NCBI RefSeq assembly: GCF_004919045.1
Contig: NZ_SWDW01000004.1
Coordinates: 186,001-250,000, forward strand
Source of the DNA: Sinomonas albida
GTDB taxonomy: Bacteria; Actinomycetota; Actinomycetes; Actinomycetales; Micrococcaceae
Reading direction: 5' to 3'
DNA: 64,000 nucleotides
A model generated the notes under the pieces. The model made no database searches. It had not been told where the DNA came from and saw only the letters and a program-made list of their open reading frames with translations. Shown here one piece after another: positions 15,718 through 24,445 of the stretch. Numbering within the stretch: the first letter of the stretch is position 1; every line of letters starts with the position of its first letter. Both the position numbers and the translations under genes were made by a program.

Positions 15718-15745
15718 TCTATAGGACGGGCGGGCGATGCACAAA
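15718..15745 (-). promoter_or_regulatory. probable promoter of the minus-strand tRNA cluster
   Basis: On the minus strand TTTGTG (15745-15740) and TATAGA (15723-15718) are 16 bp apart, upstream of the first tRNA-Gly. No gene lies between 15636 and 15879; this promoter, the opposing tRNA-Val promoter and GC-rich filler are what it holds. Confidence 0.5.
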
Positions 15746-15811
15746 TCGCGGCGAGGCGAACCGCCGGTTGCTGCGCGGTGAACCACAAGGATGCAATTCG
15801 GGGGCCGTGAT

Positions 15812-15841
15812 TTGGGATCTTGGCGCGGCGTGGGCTAAAGT
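15812..15841 (+). promoter_or_regulatory. probable promoter of tRNA-Val(CAC)
   Basis: TTGGGA (15812-15817) and TAAAGT (15836-15841) are 18 bp apart and lie 38 nt before the tRNA 5' end. Confidence 0.5.
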
Positions 15842-15879
15842 CGTAGAGCGCTCGGAGACGGGTGCCGCACCGAGAACTC

Positions 15880-15951
15880 GGGCGATTGGCGCAGTGGTAG
15901 CGCGCTTCGTTCACACCGAAGAGGTCACTGGTTCGAACCCAGTATCGCCCA
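15880..15951 (+). tRNA. tRNA-Val(CAC)
   Basis: The 72-nt gene has acceptor GGGCGAT, anticodon stem CTTCG/CGAAG with loop TTCACAC (CAC) and T-arm TGGTTCGAACCCA. It shares most of its body with the two tRNA-Val(GAC) copies on the other strand but differs in the anticodon arm. A strong terminator follows directly. Confidence 0.95.
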
Positions 15952-15956
15952 CGACT

Positions 15957-15990
15957 GGACCCCCGGACGCTGTCCGGGGGTCCTTCCTTT
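15957..15990 (+). terminator. intrinsic terminator after tRNA-Val(CAC)
   Basis: A perfect 12-bp stem GGACCCCCGGAC/GTCCGGGGGTCC with a 3-nt loop is followed by TTCCTTTTAT, a textbook intrinsic terminator. Confidence 0.92.
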
Positions 15991-16035
15991 TATCGGCGCG
16001 CTCGCGTTGTCGGACCCGCGTGAAAGGGTGACCTC

Positions 16036-16944
16036 ATGACAGTCCCTGGCCTCGCTGCAGAATCTCCGGACGGTTTCGGCAGGATGTATCGGCGGTCTCT
16101 CTCCGTCGAGCCCACCGTGCCGTCGATCACGACCGTCATAGCGCAGCAGCCGCTCGACCTCGACGGGTGGCGCAGCTATATGGCCGCGCGTCATGTGGCG
16201 GACCACCCCGAACTCCGCGACGCACTCGACAGTCCCGCCCGGATCCGGCAGCTGGTGCGGACCGCGGTCGACGCGTCGGAGGTCTACGCGAAGTCGGCTG
16301 CCCAGCGCGGCGACCGGGTCCACACGTTCGCCGAGCAGCTTGCGCTGCGCGCGCTCGGGCGGCCGCACCGCCTCGACGACGCGCGCGAGGACCTGAGGTC
16401 CCAGGGCGAGGAAGCGTTCGCGCTCAGCGTCGAGCGGTGGTGGGAGAGCTTCGGTGTCGAGCCCATCGCTCCAGAGCTCACCGTGTGGAACACGACGGTC
16501 GGCTACGCCGGGACCCTCGATCTCGTGGCACGAATCAACGGGCGGGTCTGCGTCGTGGACTACAAGACGAAGGGCACCACTCGGGACGGACGCGTCAAGC
16601 CCCCGGACGACAAGGTGGCGATGCAGCTTGTGGCGGGGATGAAGGCCGAGGAGAGCCTCGTGGACGCGGCCGCGGGGGAGTGGGAGCCGTGGAAGTACGG
16701 CGAGGACCCGATCCTCATCGCTGTCGCCGTCGGCGAGACGGAATTCGCGGCGGTCCGGGTCAACCCCGAGGTCCGGAAGTTCCATTGGCAGACGTTCTGC
16801 CGGCTGCGCCGGGTGTGGGCAGCGAGGGTCGAGGCCGCCTCGGCGGGACGTACCCTCCTGCCTCTTCCTCCGCCGCCCCGCGCGGCCGAGGCGGGCGAGC
16901 CGGACGTGAGCCTCGCCCCGCCGTCCTCCGTCACGCCCGATTAG
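16036..16944 (+). CDS. PD-(D/E)XK nuclease-like protein of unknown role
   Basis: The 302-aa protein carries a RecB/Cas4-type nuclease signature: GYAGTLDLVARINGRVCVVD then YKTK, giving the motif-II Asp162 and the D175-Y-K177 catalytic pair, with Glu147 and His97 upstream in suitable places. This is the core of the PD-(D/E)XK superfamily, so metal-dependent DNA cleavage or repair is plausible, but no helicase or Cas gene is adjacent. The C-terminal 40 residues are Pro-rich and disordered. ATG 16036 is preceded by GAAAGGGTGACCTC. It is transcribed ahead of def. Confidence 0.72.
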   Translation: MTVPGLAAESPDGFGRMYRRSLSVEPTVPSITTVIAQQPLDLDGWRSYMAARHVADHPELRDALDSPARIRQLVRTAVDASEVYAKSAAQRGDRVHTFAEQLALRALGRPHRLDDAREDLRSQGEEAFALSVERWWESFGVEPIAPELTVWNTTVGYAGTLDLVARINGRVCVVDYKTKGTTRDGRVKPPDDKVAMQLVAGMKAEESLVDAAAGEWEPWKYGEDPILIAVAVGETEFAAVRVNPEVRKFHWQTFCRLRRVWAARVEAASAGRTLLPLPPPPRAAEAGEPDVSLAPPSSVTPD

Positions 16945-17012
16945 ACTTGCCCCAGCTCACCTGCCGTCTCCCACCTCAGCCCTGACCCCGTCCTGAAAGG
17001 CTCCGAAGCGCC

Positions 17013-17612
17013 ATGGCCATCCTGCCCATCCGGATCATCGGCGACCCCGTGCTGCGCACCCCAGCGGACCCCGTAGCCGACTTCGGGCCGGAGCTCGAAC
17101 GGCTCGTAGCGGACATGATGGAGACCATGGAGGACGTCGACGGCGCGGGCCTCGCCGCGCCGCAGGTCGGCGTTGGCCAGCGCGTCTTCACGTATCATAT
17201 CGACGGCGTGCGCGGGCATCTGGTCAACCCTGTCCTCGAGCTGTCCGACGACTTCCAGGACGACGTCGTGGAGGGCTGCCTGAGCATTCCGGGGGTTGCC
17301 TACCCCGTCCGGCGCCGTCGCACTGTCACCGCGTCCGGTTTCGACGTACAGGGCAATGCCATGACGATCGAGGCCGAGGGAATGCTCGCGCGCGCATTCC
17401 AGCACGAGACGGACCACCTCGACGGAATCCTCTTCGTCGACCGGCTCGAGGGCGACGAGCGCCGCTCGGCCTACCGGGCGATCCGCGCGGCCGACTACTC
17501 CTCGGTGGCCGGACAGACCGTGACGAAGCGAGCGGGCCACGTGGGCTCGGCCTTCGGCACCGGCGCGTCGTTCGGCAAGAGCGCGTTCGGCGCGGCGAGG
17601 AGCAGCGCGTGA
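17013..17612 (+). CDS. def: peptide deformylase
   Basis: The 199-aa enzyme removes the N-formyl group from new proteins. All three motifs are intact: GAGLAAPQVG, EGCLSIPG with the metal-binding Cys, and QHETDHLDG with the two His and the catalytic Glu. The C-terminal 40 residues after SVAGQTV form a Gly/Ala/Ser tail. The next gene, fmt, starts inside its stop (GTGA), so formylation and deformylation enzymes are co-translated. Confidence 0.97.
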   Translation: MAILPIRIIGDPVLRTPADPVADFGPELERLVADMMETMEDVDGAGLAAPQVGVGQRVFTYHIDGVRGHLVNPVLELSDDFQDDVVEGCLSIPGVAYPVRRRRTVTASGFDVQGNAMTIEAEGMLARAFQHETDHLDGILFVDRLEGDERRSAYRAIRAADYSSVAGQTVTKRAGHVGSAFGTGASFGKSAFGAARSSA

Positions 17613-18532
17613 GGGTCCTCTTCGCGGGCACCCCAGAGGTCGCTGTGCCGTCGCTCGATCGGCTCGCGGCCGAGCCGGGCATCGAGCTCGTCGGGGTGCT
17701 GACCCGGCCGGACGCGCCGATCGGACGCAAGCGGGTCCTCACGCCGTCGCCCGTTGCCTCGCGTGCCGCGGAGTTGGGGCTGCCCGTCGTCAAAGCCGCG
17801 CGCATCACCGCCGAGGTGACCGAGCAGCTGGCCGCGCTTCGGCCCGAGGCCGCGGCGATCGTCGCCTACGGGGGCCTGGTGCCGCCTGCGGCTCTCGCGG
17901 TACCGGCCTATGGCTGGGTCAACCTGCACTTTTCGCTGCTGCCGGCATGGCGCGGGGCGGCCCCCGTGCAGCACGCCGTGATCCACGGGGATGACGTCAT
18001 GGGGGCCTCGACGTTCCGGCTCGAGGAGGGCCTCGACACGGGACCCATCTTCGGGACTCTCGCGCTCACCCCCGCCGCGGACGCGACGGCGGGGGAGCTG
18101 CTCGGCGAACTCGCCGTGAGCGGGGCCTCGCTGCTCGCGCGGACCCTCGGGGGGATCGCGGACGGGTCGGCGGCCCCCCAGCCGCAGACGGGCGAACCGA
18201 CGTATGCGCCGAAGCTCTCACTCGAGGACGGCCGCCTCGACTGGGAGCAGCCGGCCGTGGCGATCCATCGACGGGCCCGCGGCGTCACCCCGGAGCCGGG
18301 TGCGTGGACGACGCTCGGCGGCGAGCGATTCAAGCTCGAGCCCCCCAGGCTCAGGTCCGATGTCACCGGGTTGCCCGCAGGCGAGCTCTCGTGGGACGGG
18401 AAGACGCTCCTCGTCGGGACTGCGACGCACGCGCTGGAGCTCGTCCGCGTCCAGCCCGCGGGGAAGAAGATGATGGCCGCCGCGGACTGGGCCCGTGGAG
18501 CGGCCACCGCCGAAGGGATGAGGTTCGCATGA
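17609..18532 (+). CDS. fmt: methionyl-tRNA formyltransferase
   Basis: The 307-aa protein formylates initiator Met-tRNA from 10-formyl-THF. It shows the N-terminal MRVLFAGTPEVAVPSLDRL, the formyltransferase signature around NLHFSLLPAWRGAAPVQHAV (Asn, His and the later Asp active-site residues), and the C-terminal tRNA-binding domain from about residue 210. The GTG start overlaps the def stop by 4 nt and the stop overlaps the rsmB ATG by 4 nt. Confidence 0.97.
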   Translation: MRVLFAGTPEVAVPSLDRLAAEPGIELVGVLTRPDAPIGRKRVLTPSPVASRAAELGLPVVKAARITAEVTEQLAALRPEAAAIVAYGGLVPPAALAVPAYGWVNLHFSLLPAWRGAAPVQHAVIHGDDVMGASTFRLEEGLDTGPIFGTLALTPAADATAGELLGELAVSGASLLARTLGGIADGSAAPQPQTGEPTYAPKLSLEDGRLDWEQPAVAIHRRARGVTPEPGAWTTLGGERFKLEPPRLRSDVTGLPAGELSWDGKTLLVGTATHALELVRVQPAGKKMMAAADWARGAATAEGMRFA

Positions 18533-20058
18533 CGCCGTCGGAGCGCGGATCCGCAGATCGCGGGCGCTCGTCCCGGCGCAACGAGCAGGGGCGCGAGCGA
18601 AATCGCGGCGCGACCGGGCAGCGGCACTTCAGCCAGCAGGCGCCGAGCCAGCGCGCGCGGGCCGCTGACCCCGCACGGCTTGTGGCCTTCGAGGTCCTCC
18701 GGGCCGTCTCGCGCGACGACGCCTACGCGAACCTCGTGCTTCCCGCCCGGATCCGGCATCACCGGCTGGACCGCCGGGACGCGGGCTTCGCGACGGAGCT
18801 CGCGTACGGGGCGCTCCGCGGGCAGGGAACGTACGACGCAATCCTGGCGCGGTGCGTGGACCGCCCACTCGATCGCCTCGATCCGGCCGTCCTCGACGTC
18901 CTGCGGCTCGGGGCCCACCAGCTCCTCGCGATGCGCGTCCCGCCGCACGCCGCGCTCAACCAGACCGTCGCCCTCGCGCGGGGCACGGTCGGTGCGGGCC
19001 CGGGCTCGCTCGTCAACGCGGTCCTGCGGCGCGTGAGCGAGCGCGACCTTGGGCAGTGGCTCGACGAGCTGACGAGCACGACGGCGGACGAGACTGAGGC
19101 GGCCGCGGTGCGGTACGCGCATCCGCAGTGGATCGTGCGCGCGCTGCGCCAGGCGCTCGTGGCCCATGGGCGCCCGGTGGCCGAGATCGATGCCCTCCTC
19201 GAGGCCGACAACGCCGCCCCGGTGGTCAACCTCGTCGCCCTGCCCGGGCTGGGGAGCGTCGATGAGGCGCTCGACGCCGGCGCGACACCGGGAGAGCTCG
19301 TCGAGGGCTCCGCCCTGTCGGCGGGCGGGGACCTGGGCCGCTGGGCGGCCGTGCGCGGCGGGACGCTCCGGGTGCAGGACGTCGGTTCCCAGCTCGTGGC
19401 CCGCGCGGTGGCGGCTGCGCCGCTCGTCGGGCAACGCGGCGAGGACGACGGCGAACGCTGGCTTGATCTGTGCGCCGGCCCTGGCGGCAAGGCCGCGCTC
19501 CTCGGTGCGCTCGCCGCCGAACGCGGGGCGACGTTGCTCGCGAACGAGCCCGCCGAACACCGCGCGGACCTCGTGCGCCAGGCCCTGCGTCCCGTTCCCG
19601 GGCGGGCGTGGGACGTCCGCACGGGCGACGGTCGGACGCTCGGCGCGGAGCTCAACGGCACGTTCGCCCGCGTGATCGCGGATGTTCCGTGCAGCGGGCT
19701 CGGCGCGCTCCGCCGTCGTCCGGAGTCGCGCTGGCGCCGCACGCCCCAGGACCTCGCAGAGCTGGCGCCGCTCCAGCGCGAGCTCCTCGCGGCGGCGATC
19801 GACGCGACGGCGCCGGGAGGCGTCGTGGGCTACGTGACGTGTTCCCCGCACCCTGCCGAGACCGTCGCCGTCGTCGAGGATGCGCTCCGCCGGCGCACCG
19901 ACATCGAGCCGGTCGACGCGGGCGCGGCGCTCGATGCGGTCGCACTCAGGCCGCTGGGCGCGGGGCACGGCATGACCGCCCAGCTTTGGCCGCATGTGCA
20001 TGGGACCGACGCGATGTTCCTGGCGCTCTTTCGGAAGCGCAGCCGCGGAGACGGCTGA
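18529..20058 (+). CDS. rsmB: 16S rRNA (cytosine967-C5)-methyltransferase
   Basis: The 509-aa protein starts with a disordered basic tail of about 45 residues, then a NusB-like RNA-binding domain (AFEVLRAVSRDDAYANLVLP, and later GALRGQGTYD), then the methyltransferase domain with LDLCAGPGGKAALLGALAAE for SAM. The motif-IV cysteine is in DVPCSGLGALRRRPESRW and the catalytic motif-VI cysteine in YVTCSPHPAETV. The ATG start overlaps the fmt stop (ATGA). The assignment among NOL1/NOP2/Sun paralogues rests on the fused NusB domain. Confidence 0.93.
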   Translation: MTPSERGSADRGRSSRRNEQGRERNRGATGQRHFSQQAPSQRARAADPARLVAFEVLRAVSRDDAYANLVLPARIRHHRLDRRDAGFATELAYGALRGQGTYDAILARCVDRPLDRLDPAVLDVLRLGAHQLLAMRVPPHAALNQTVALARGTVGAGPGSLVNAVLRRVSERDLGQWLDELTSTTADETEAAAVRYAHPQWIVRALRQALVAHGRPVAEIDALLEADNAAPVVNLVALPGLGSVDEALDAGATPGELVEGSALSAGGDLGRWAAVRGGTLRVQDVGSQLVARAVAAAPLVGQRGEDDGERWLDLCAGPGGKAALLGALAAERGATLLANEPAEHRADLVRQALRPVPGRAWDVRTGDGRTLGAELNGTFARVIADVPCSGLGALRRRPESRWRRTPQDLAELAPLQRELLAAAIDATAPGGVVGYVTCSPHPAETVAVVEDALRRRTDIEPVDAGAALDAVALRPLGAGHGMTAQLWPHVHGTDAMFLALFRKRSRGDG

Positions 20059-20128
20059 GGCCCGCCGTGTTGCCCAACCCTGCCCGCGGCGTGCCGCCAC
20101 GCCGCCGCACCCACAGAAGGAGTCCTGA

Positions 20129-20797
20129 GTGAGCCGCTGCAGCATCCACCCGAGCATCCTGTCCGCAGACTTCGTGAACCTCGAGGCCGAGCTGGCCCGG
20201 ATCGGGACCGCGGACGCCGTGCACGTGGACGTCATGGACAACCACTTCGTCCCCAACCTGACGCTGGGGCTGCCCATCGTGGAGCGGCTCCAGGCGGTGA
20301 GCCGGCTGCCGCTCGACGCGCACCTCATGATTGCCGACGCCGACCGTTGGGCGCCGCTGTACGCCGACCTCGGGCTCGCGTCCGTCACCTTCCACGCCGA
20401 GGCGGCCATCGCGCCGATCAAGCTCGCGCGCGAGCTTCGCGCCCGGGGCTCCAAGGCCGGGATGGCGCTGCGGCCCGCCACGCCGGTCGAACCGTACCTG
20501 GACATGCTGACGGAGCTCGACATGCTGCTTGTCATGACGGTCGAACCGGGCTTCGGAGGCCAGGCTTTCCTCGACCTGACGCTCCCGAAGATCCGCCGGG
20601 CGCGGGAGGCCGTGGACGGCAGCGGGGCCAAGGTCGCGATCCAGGTCGACGGCGGGATCTCGGCCGCGACCATCGAGCGCGCCGCCGAGGCCGGGGCGGA
20701 CGTCTTCGTGGCCGGATCGGCGGTCTACGGGGCTGACGACCCGGCGTCGGCCGTCGACGCGCTGCGCGCGGCAGCCGAGGCCGCAGTTCGGGCGTAG
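20129..20797 (+). CDS. rpe: ribulose-phosphate 3-epimerase
   Basis: The 222-aa TIM-barrel enzyme interconverts ribulose-5-P and xylulose-5-P in the pentose phosphate pathway. Family blocks are [31 protein letters not shown] (metal His and catalytic Asp), [19 protein letters not shown] and IQVDGGIS, all intact. The GTG start has AGAAGGAG 7 nt upstream. It supplies ribulose-5-P, the substrate of the ribB product encoded downstream, though a riboswitch separates the units. Confidence 0.97.
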   Translation: MSRCSIHPSILSADFVNLEAELARIGTADAVHVDVMDNHFVPNLTLGLPIVERLQAVSRLPLDAHLMIADADRWAPLYADLGLASVTFHAEAAIAPIKLARELRARGSKAGMALRPATPVEPYLDMLTELDMLLVMTVEPGFGGQAFLDLTLPKIRRAREAVDGSGAKVAIQVDGGISAATIERAAEAGADVFVAGSAVYGADDPASAVDALRAAAEAAVRA

Positions 20798-20982
20798 CTC
20801 CCCGCGGCGGCGCGGCGGCGCGGCGGTGCAGCGGTGCCTCGGCCCGGCGGTGCCGTGACGTTTATGACGTTCGCACCCCGCCCACAGGGACCGTGTGCCA
20901 CAATGGCAATGGCCGTTTGATTGATCTGTCATCTGCAGCACTTGGGCATCGATGGCGGGTCATGAGCGGTTGAGAAAAATGA

Positions 20983-21123
20983 ACGTGCTCCGGGGTCGGT
21001 GAAAGTCCGAACCGGCGGTGACAGTCCGCGACCCTGCGGCCGAGCTCCCTGTGGGCGAGGCCAACGGTTGAACCGGTGGAATTCCGGTACCGACAGTTAA
21101 AGTCTGGATGGGAGAAGCACGTG
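20983..21123 (+). ncRNA. FMN riboswitch (RFN element)
   Basis: The conserved RFN core is evident: GGTCGGTGAAAGTCCGAACC, GGCGGTGACAGTCCGCGACC, GGAATTCCGGTACCGACAGT and AAAGTCTGGATGGGAGAAG. The closing stem pairs ACGTGCTCC at the 5' end with GGAGAAGCACGT at the 3' end. It lies 75 nt before ribM, so FMN should repress the ribM-ribD-ribE-ribB-ribA-ribH run. The rest of the 401-bp gap (20798-20982) holds GC-rich repeats and probably the promoter, which I could not place. Confidence 0.96.
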
Positions 21124-21198
21124 CAGTCTGCGGTGCGCTGTGGCGCGCCGCCTCTGTCGCAACCCCGGAGCCGCTGCGGTCCGGAAAGGAAGGTTGCG

Positions 21199-21948
21199 AT
21201 GGACTTCTTGCAGTGGCTCTTTACCGCGCAGATCCCGATTGCGGGATCGGCGCTCCTTGTCCGTGAGGTGCTGGGCAACGTCTTCGGCCTCGCGAGCGCC
21301 CTCGGCGGGATGGCCCGCCGCGTGTGGGCATGGCCCGTGGGCATCGCGGGCAATCTCCTCCTTGTCACAGTCTTCGCGGGCGCGGCCTTCGGGGTCGCCC
21401 CGGAAACCGGCGTCGGCTCGGCGACCCTGTGGGGCCAAGTGGGGCGCCAGCTCATGTTCCTCGCGGTGTCGGCGTACGGGTGGGCCAAGTGGCAGCGCGC
21501 GCGGGACGCCGCCCGGCGGGGCGACCCAGGAGCCGGCCAGGCGGACCTCGCGCAGGGGGCGATCGCGCCCCGCTGGGCGAGCGGACGCACGCGGCTGGGG
21601 CTCGCCATCGCGCTCGTCGCCGGAACGGCGGCGCTCACCCCGCTCTTCGCGACGCTCGGCTCGTACCCGCCCGTGTGGGCCGACGCGTGGACCTTCATGG
21701 GCTCGTTCCTCGCGACGTACGGCATGGCGCGGGGCTGGACCGAGTTCTGGCTCATCTGGGTCGCGGTGGACGTCGTGGGCGTCCCCCTCCTCTTCAGCGC
21801 GGGCTACTACGCGAGCGGCACGATGTACGCCCTCTACGGCACGTTCACCCTCGCCGGCTTCTTCGTGTGGTGGCGCGAGCAGCGCCGGGAGTCCCGCGCG
21901 GCGGCCGCCGCGGCACGGTCCGCGGACGGCGAGGCGGCGGCGGTATGA
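21199..21948 (+). CDS. ribM: PnuC-family riboflavin transporter
   Basis: The 249-aa protein is a PnuC-like integral membrane protein with about six to seven helices and the family feature of paired Trp residues (WPVGIAGNLLLV, FWLIWVAVDVVGVPLLF). PnuC relatives carry nicotinamide riboside, but those behind an FMN riboswitch in actinobacteria (RibM) import riboflavin, and this one directly follows such a riboswitch. The ATG has a GGAAAGGAAGG Shine-Dalgarno. Its stop overlaps the ribD ATG. A charged C-terminal tail of about 25 residues is cytoplasmic. Confidence 0.9.
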   Translation: MDFLQWLFTAQIPIAGSALLVREVLGNVFGLASALGGMARRVWAWPVGIAGNLLLVTVFAGAAFGVAPETGVGSATLWGQVGRQLMFLAVSAYGWAKWQRARDAARRGDPGAGQADLAQGAIAPRWASGRTRLGLAIALVAGTAALTPLFATLGSYPPVWADAWTFMGSFLATYGMARGWTEFWLIWVAVDVVGVPLLFSAGYYASGTMYALYGTFTLAGFFVWWREQRRESRAAAAAARSADGEAAAV

Positions 21949-23123
21949 GCGTCGCCCCGCTCCCAGCGAGCATGGACCCTTGGACGTGGAGCGCTGACGA
22001 CGTCGCGCACATGGCCGACGCGCTCTCCCTCGCCAGCCGCGGGCTGCGGGGAGCCAACCCGCTCGTCGGGGCGGTCGCCGTCGGCCGCGATGGCTCGATC
22101 CTCGCGACGGGCCACCACCGCGGCGCCGGCACGGCGCACGCGGAGGCGGACGCCATTGCGAGCGCCGAGCGCGCGGGCGTGGACCTCAGGGGCGCCACGA
22201 TGTTCGTCACGCTCGAGCCGTGCAACCACACTGGCCGCACGGGCCCCTGCGCGCAGGCCCTCATCCGCGCCGGGGTCGAGAGCGTGGTGTATGCGATCGA
22301 CGATCCCCACAGCGCCGCCGCCGGCGGGGCCCAGACGCTGCGCGCCGCCGGTGTCGAGGTCAAGTCGGGACTCCTCGCGGACCGCGCCGAAGAGCTCAAC
22401 GAGCGCTGGCTTGCGGCCGTGCGCGGGCGCCGCCCGTTCGTGACGCTGCACATGGCCCAGACACTCGACGCCCGGATCGCGGCCGACGACGGCACGAGCC
22501 AATGGATCTCCAGCCCCGAATCGCTCGCGGACAACCACGCGATCCGCTCCCGGATCGACGCGATCCTCGTGGGCACGGAGACCGTGCTCGTGGACAATCC
22601 GCGGCTCACCGCGCGGGACGGCGACGGCACCCTGCTTCCGAGCCAGCCGCTGCGCGTCGTCATGGGACTTCGCGACGTCCCCGAGGGCGCCGCGGTGCGC
22701 GGCACGGACGGCCGCTTCCACCACGTGCGCACGCAGGATCCAGCGGCGGCCCTCGCGGAGCTGTTCGACCTCGGAGTGAGGCATCTCATGGTTGAAGGCG
22801 GCTCGCGAATCATTGCGGCCTTCCTCGCCGCGGGGCTCGTCGACGAGCTCATCGTCTACGAGGCGCCCACGATCCTCGGCTCCGGCAAGGGGACCGTCTC
22901 CGACCTGGGCATCCGCACGCTGGCCGACGCCCAGCACTGGGCGTGGGACGAGAGTGGGGGAGGCGCGGTCCGACGCCTCGGCACCGACCTGCGCCTGCAT
23001 CTGCGGCCCGCCGCTGCACCGCCCGCCACCGCCCCGCAGGCCACCACACCGCCCGCCACCACACCGCCCGCCGAGGCAGGACCTCGCGACACCCCTCATC
23101 CATCCGAAGAAGGACACCACTGA
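21945..23123 (+). CDS. ribD: bifunctional diaminohydroxyphosphoribosylaminopyrimidine deaminase / reductase
   Basis: The 392-aa protein performs two riboflavin steps. The deaminase domain has HAEADAIASA and LEPCNHTGRTGPC (zinc His and Cys). The reductase domain begins at VTLHMAQTLDARIA and includes LMVEGGSRIIAAFL. The last 40 residues, after LRLHLRPAA, are a Pro/Thr/Ala repeat tail (PPATAPQATTPPATTPPAEA) that is not part of the enzyme and looks like simple-sequence expansion. Start and stop both overlap neighbours (ATGA with ribM, TGATG with ribE). Confidence 0.95.
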   Translation: MSVAPLPASMDPWTWSADDVAHMADALSLASRGLRGANPLVGAVAVGRDGSILATGHHRGAGTAHAEADAIASAERAGVDLRGATMFVTLEPCNHTGRTGPCAQALIRAGVESVVYAIDDPHSAAAGGAQTLRAAGVEVKSGLLADRAEELNERWLAAVRGRRPFVTLHMAQTLDARIAADDGTSQWISSPESLADNHAIRSRIDAILVGTETVLVDNPRLTARDGDGTLLPSQPLRVVMGLRDVPEGAAVRGTDGRFHHVRTQDPAAALAELFDLGVRHLMVEGGSRIIAAFLAAGLVDELIVYEAPTILGSGKGTVSDLGIRTLADAQHWAWDESGGGAVRRLGTDLRLHLRPAAAPPATAPQATTPPATTPPAEAGPRDTPHPSEEGHH

Positions 23124-23800
23124 TGTTCACCGGGATCATCGCCGAGCGCGGCATCGTCGAGGCCGTCGAAGCCACGGCCCAGAGCGCCGTCATCACCCTC
23201 ACCGCCCCCACCCTCGCAGCCGACCTGCCCCTCGGGGGCTCCATCGCGGTGGACGGCTGCTGCCTCACCGCGATCCGCAACGACGGCCACACGTTCGCAG
23301 TCGACGTCATGGGCGAGTCCCTGGCCCGCACGACGATTGGGGGCCTCGCCCCCGGAGACAGCGTGAACCTCGAGCGCTGCGTCCCTGCAGGGGGCCGGCT
23401 CGACGGGCACGTGGTCCAGGGGCACGTGGACGGTGTGGGCGCCCTGGTTGAGAGGGAGCCGCAGGGCAACTGGCATCGCCTTCGCTTCACCGTGCCGGCC
23501 GGGCTCGCGCCGTACGTCGCCGAGAAGGGCTCGATAGCGGTCGACGGCGTGTCCCTCACCGTGACAGCGGTGAGCCCTGCGTCCGAGCCCGAGCAGTGGT
23601 TCGAGGTCGGACTCATCCCCGCGACGCTCGCCGAGACGGGGCTCGGTGCGAAGGCCGTCGGCGCCGCCGTCAACCTCGAGGTCGACGTGCTCGCGAAGTA
23701 CACCGCGCGCCTGCTCTCTTTCGAAAGCGTGGCTCAGGGCAGTGCCCGGGCGCGGCATGCCGCCGGCGTGACGATGGACCCCGAGGAGGCGACGGCATGA
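23123..23800 (+). CDS. ribE: riboflavin synthase alpha chain
   Basis: The 225-aa enzyme dismutates two lumazine molecules to riboflavin. It contains the two internally repeated lumazine-binding barrels: MFTGIIAERG with SIAVDGCCLTAI in the first, and GHVVQGHVDG with SIAVDGVSLTV in the second. The C-terminus runs about 15 residues past the last helix. ATG overlaps the ribD stop and the ribB ATG overlaps its own stop. Confidence 0.96.
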   Translation: MFTGIIAERGIVEAVEATAQSAVITLTAPTLAADLPLGGSIAVDGCCLTAIRNDGHTFAVDVMGESLARTTIGGLAPGDSVNLERCVPAGGRLDGHVVQGHVDGVGALVEREPQGNWHRLRFTVPAGLAPYVAEKGSIAVDGVSLTVTAVSPASEPEQWFEVGLIPATLAETGLGAKAVGAAVNLEVDVLAKYTARLLSFESVAQGSARARHAAGVTMDPEEATA

Positions 23801-24444
23801 GCGCCCCTGCCCAGGCCATCCGCCTCGAGCCCGTGCAGGCGGCGGTCGACGCGCTCCGGGCGGGCCGCGCCGTCGTCGTTGTCGACGACGAGAACCGCGA
23901 GAACGAAGGCGACATCATCTTCGCCGCGCAGTATTCGACGCCAGCGCTCATGGGCTGGACGATCCGGCACACGTCCGGCGTGGTGTGCGTGCCGCTCGCG
24001 AACGCCGTCGCCGATCGCCTCGCGCTGCCGCCCATGGTGGAGCGCAACGAGGACGCGAAAGGCACGGCGTACACGGTTTCGTGCGACCTCCGCGCAGGCA
24101 TCTCGACCGGCATCAGCGCGACGGACCGCTCCAAGACCGTCGCGGCCCTCGCCGACGCGACGTCGACGGCCTCCGACTTCACGCGCCCGGGGCATATATT
24201 CCCGCTGCGGGCGGTTGACGGAGGTGTGCGGGCCCGCCGGGGCCACACCGAGGCGGCCGTTGACCTGTGCCGTCTGGCTGGATTGGCCCCAGTAGGAGTG
24301 ATTGCAGAAGTGGTCCACGACGACGGAGAGATGATGCGGCTCCCTGCATTGCGGGGATTCGCGAACGAGCACGGATGCCCGCTCATCTCGATCGCGGACC
24401 TCGTCGACTTTGTGGCGGCCCGCGGGCATGCCGGGGAGGAATGA
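23797..24444 (+). CDS. ribB: 3,4-dihydroxy-2-butanone-4-phosphate synthase
   Basis: The 215-aa protein makes the four-carbon riboflavin precursor from ribulose-5-P. It shows VVDDENRENEGDIIFAA (acidic metal loop), MERNED-like MVERNEDAKGTAYTVS, ISATDRSKTVAALAD and the final RRGHTEAAVDLCRLAGL. Many actinobacteria fuse this domain to GTP cyclohydrolase II (ribBA); here the stop is followed after 1 nt by a separate ribA gene in another frame. Confidence 0.95.
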   Translation: MSAPAQAIRLEPVQAAVDALRAGRAVVVVDDENRENEGDIIFAAQYSTPALMGWTIRHTSGVVCVPLANAVADRLALPPMVERNEDAKGTAYTVSCDLRAGISTGISATDRSKTVAALADATSTASDFTRPGHIFPLRAVDGGVRARRGHTEAAVDLCRLAGLAPVGVIAEVVHDDGEMMRLPALRGFANEHGCPLISIADLVDFVAARGHAGEE

Positions 24445-24445
24445 G

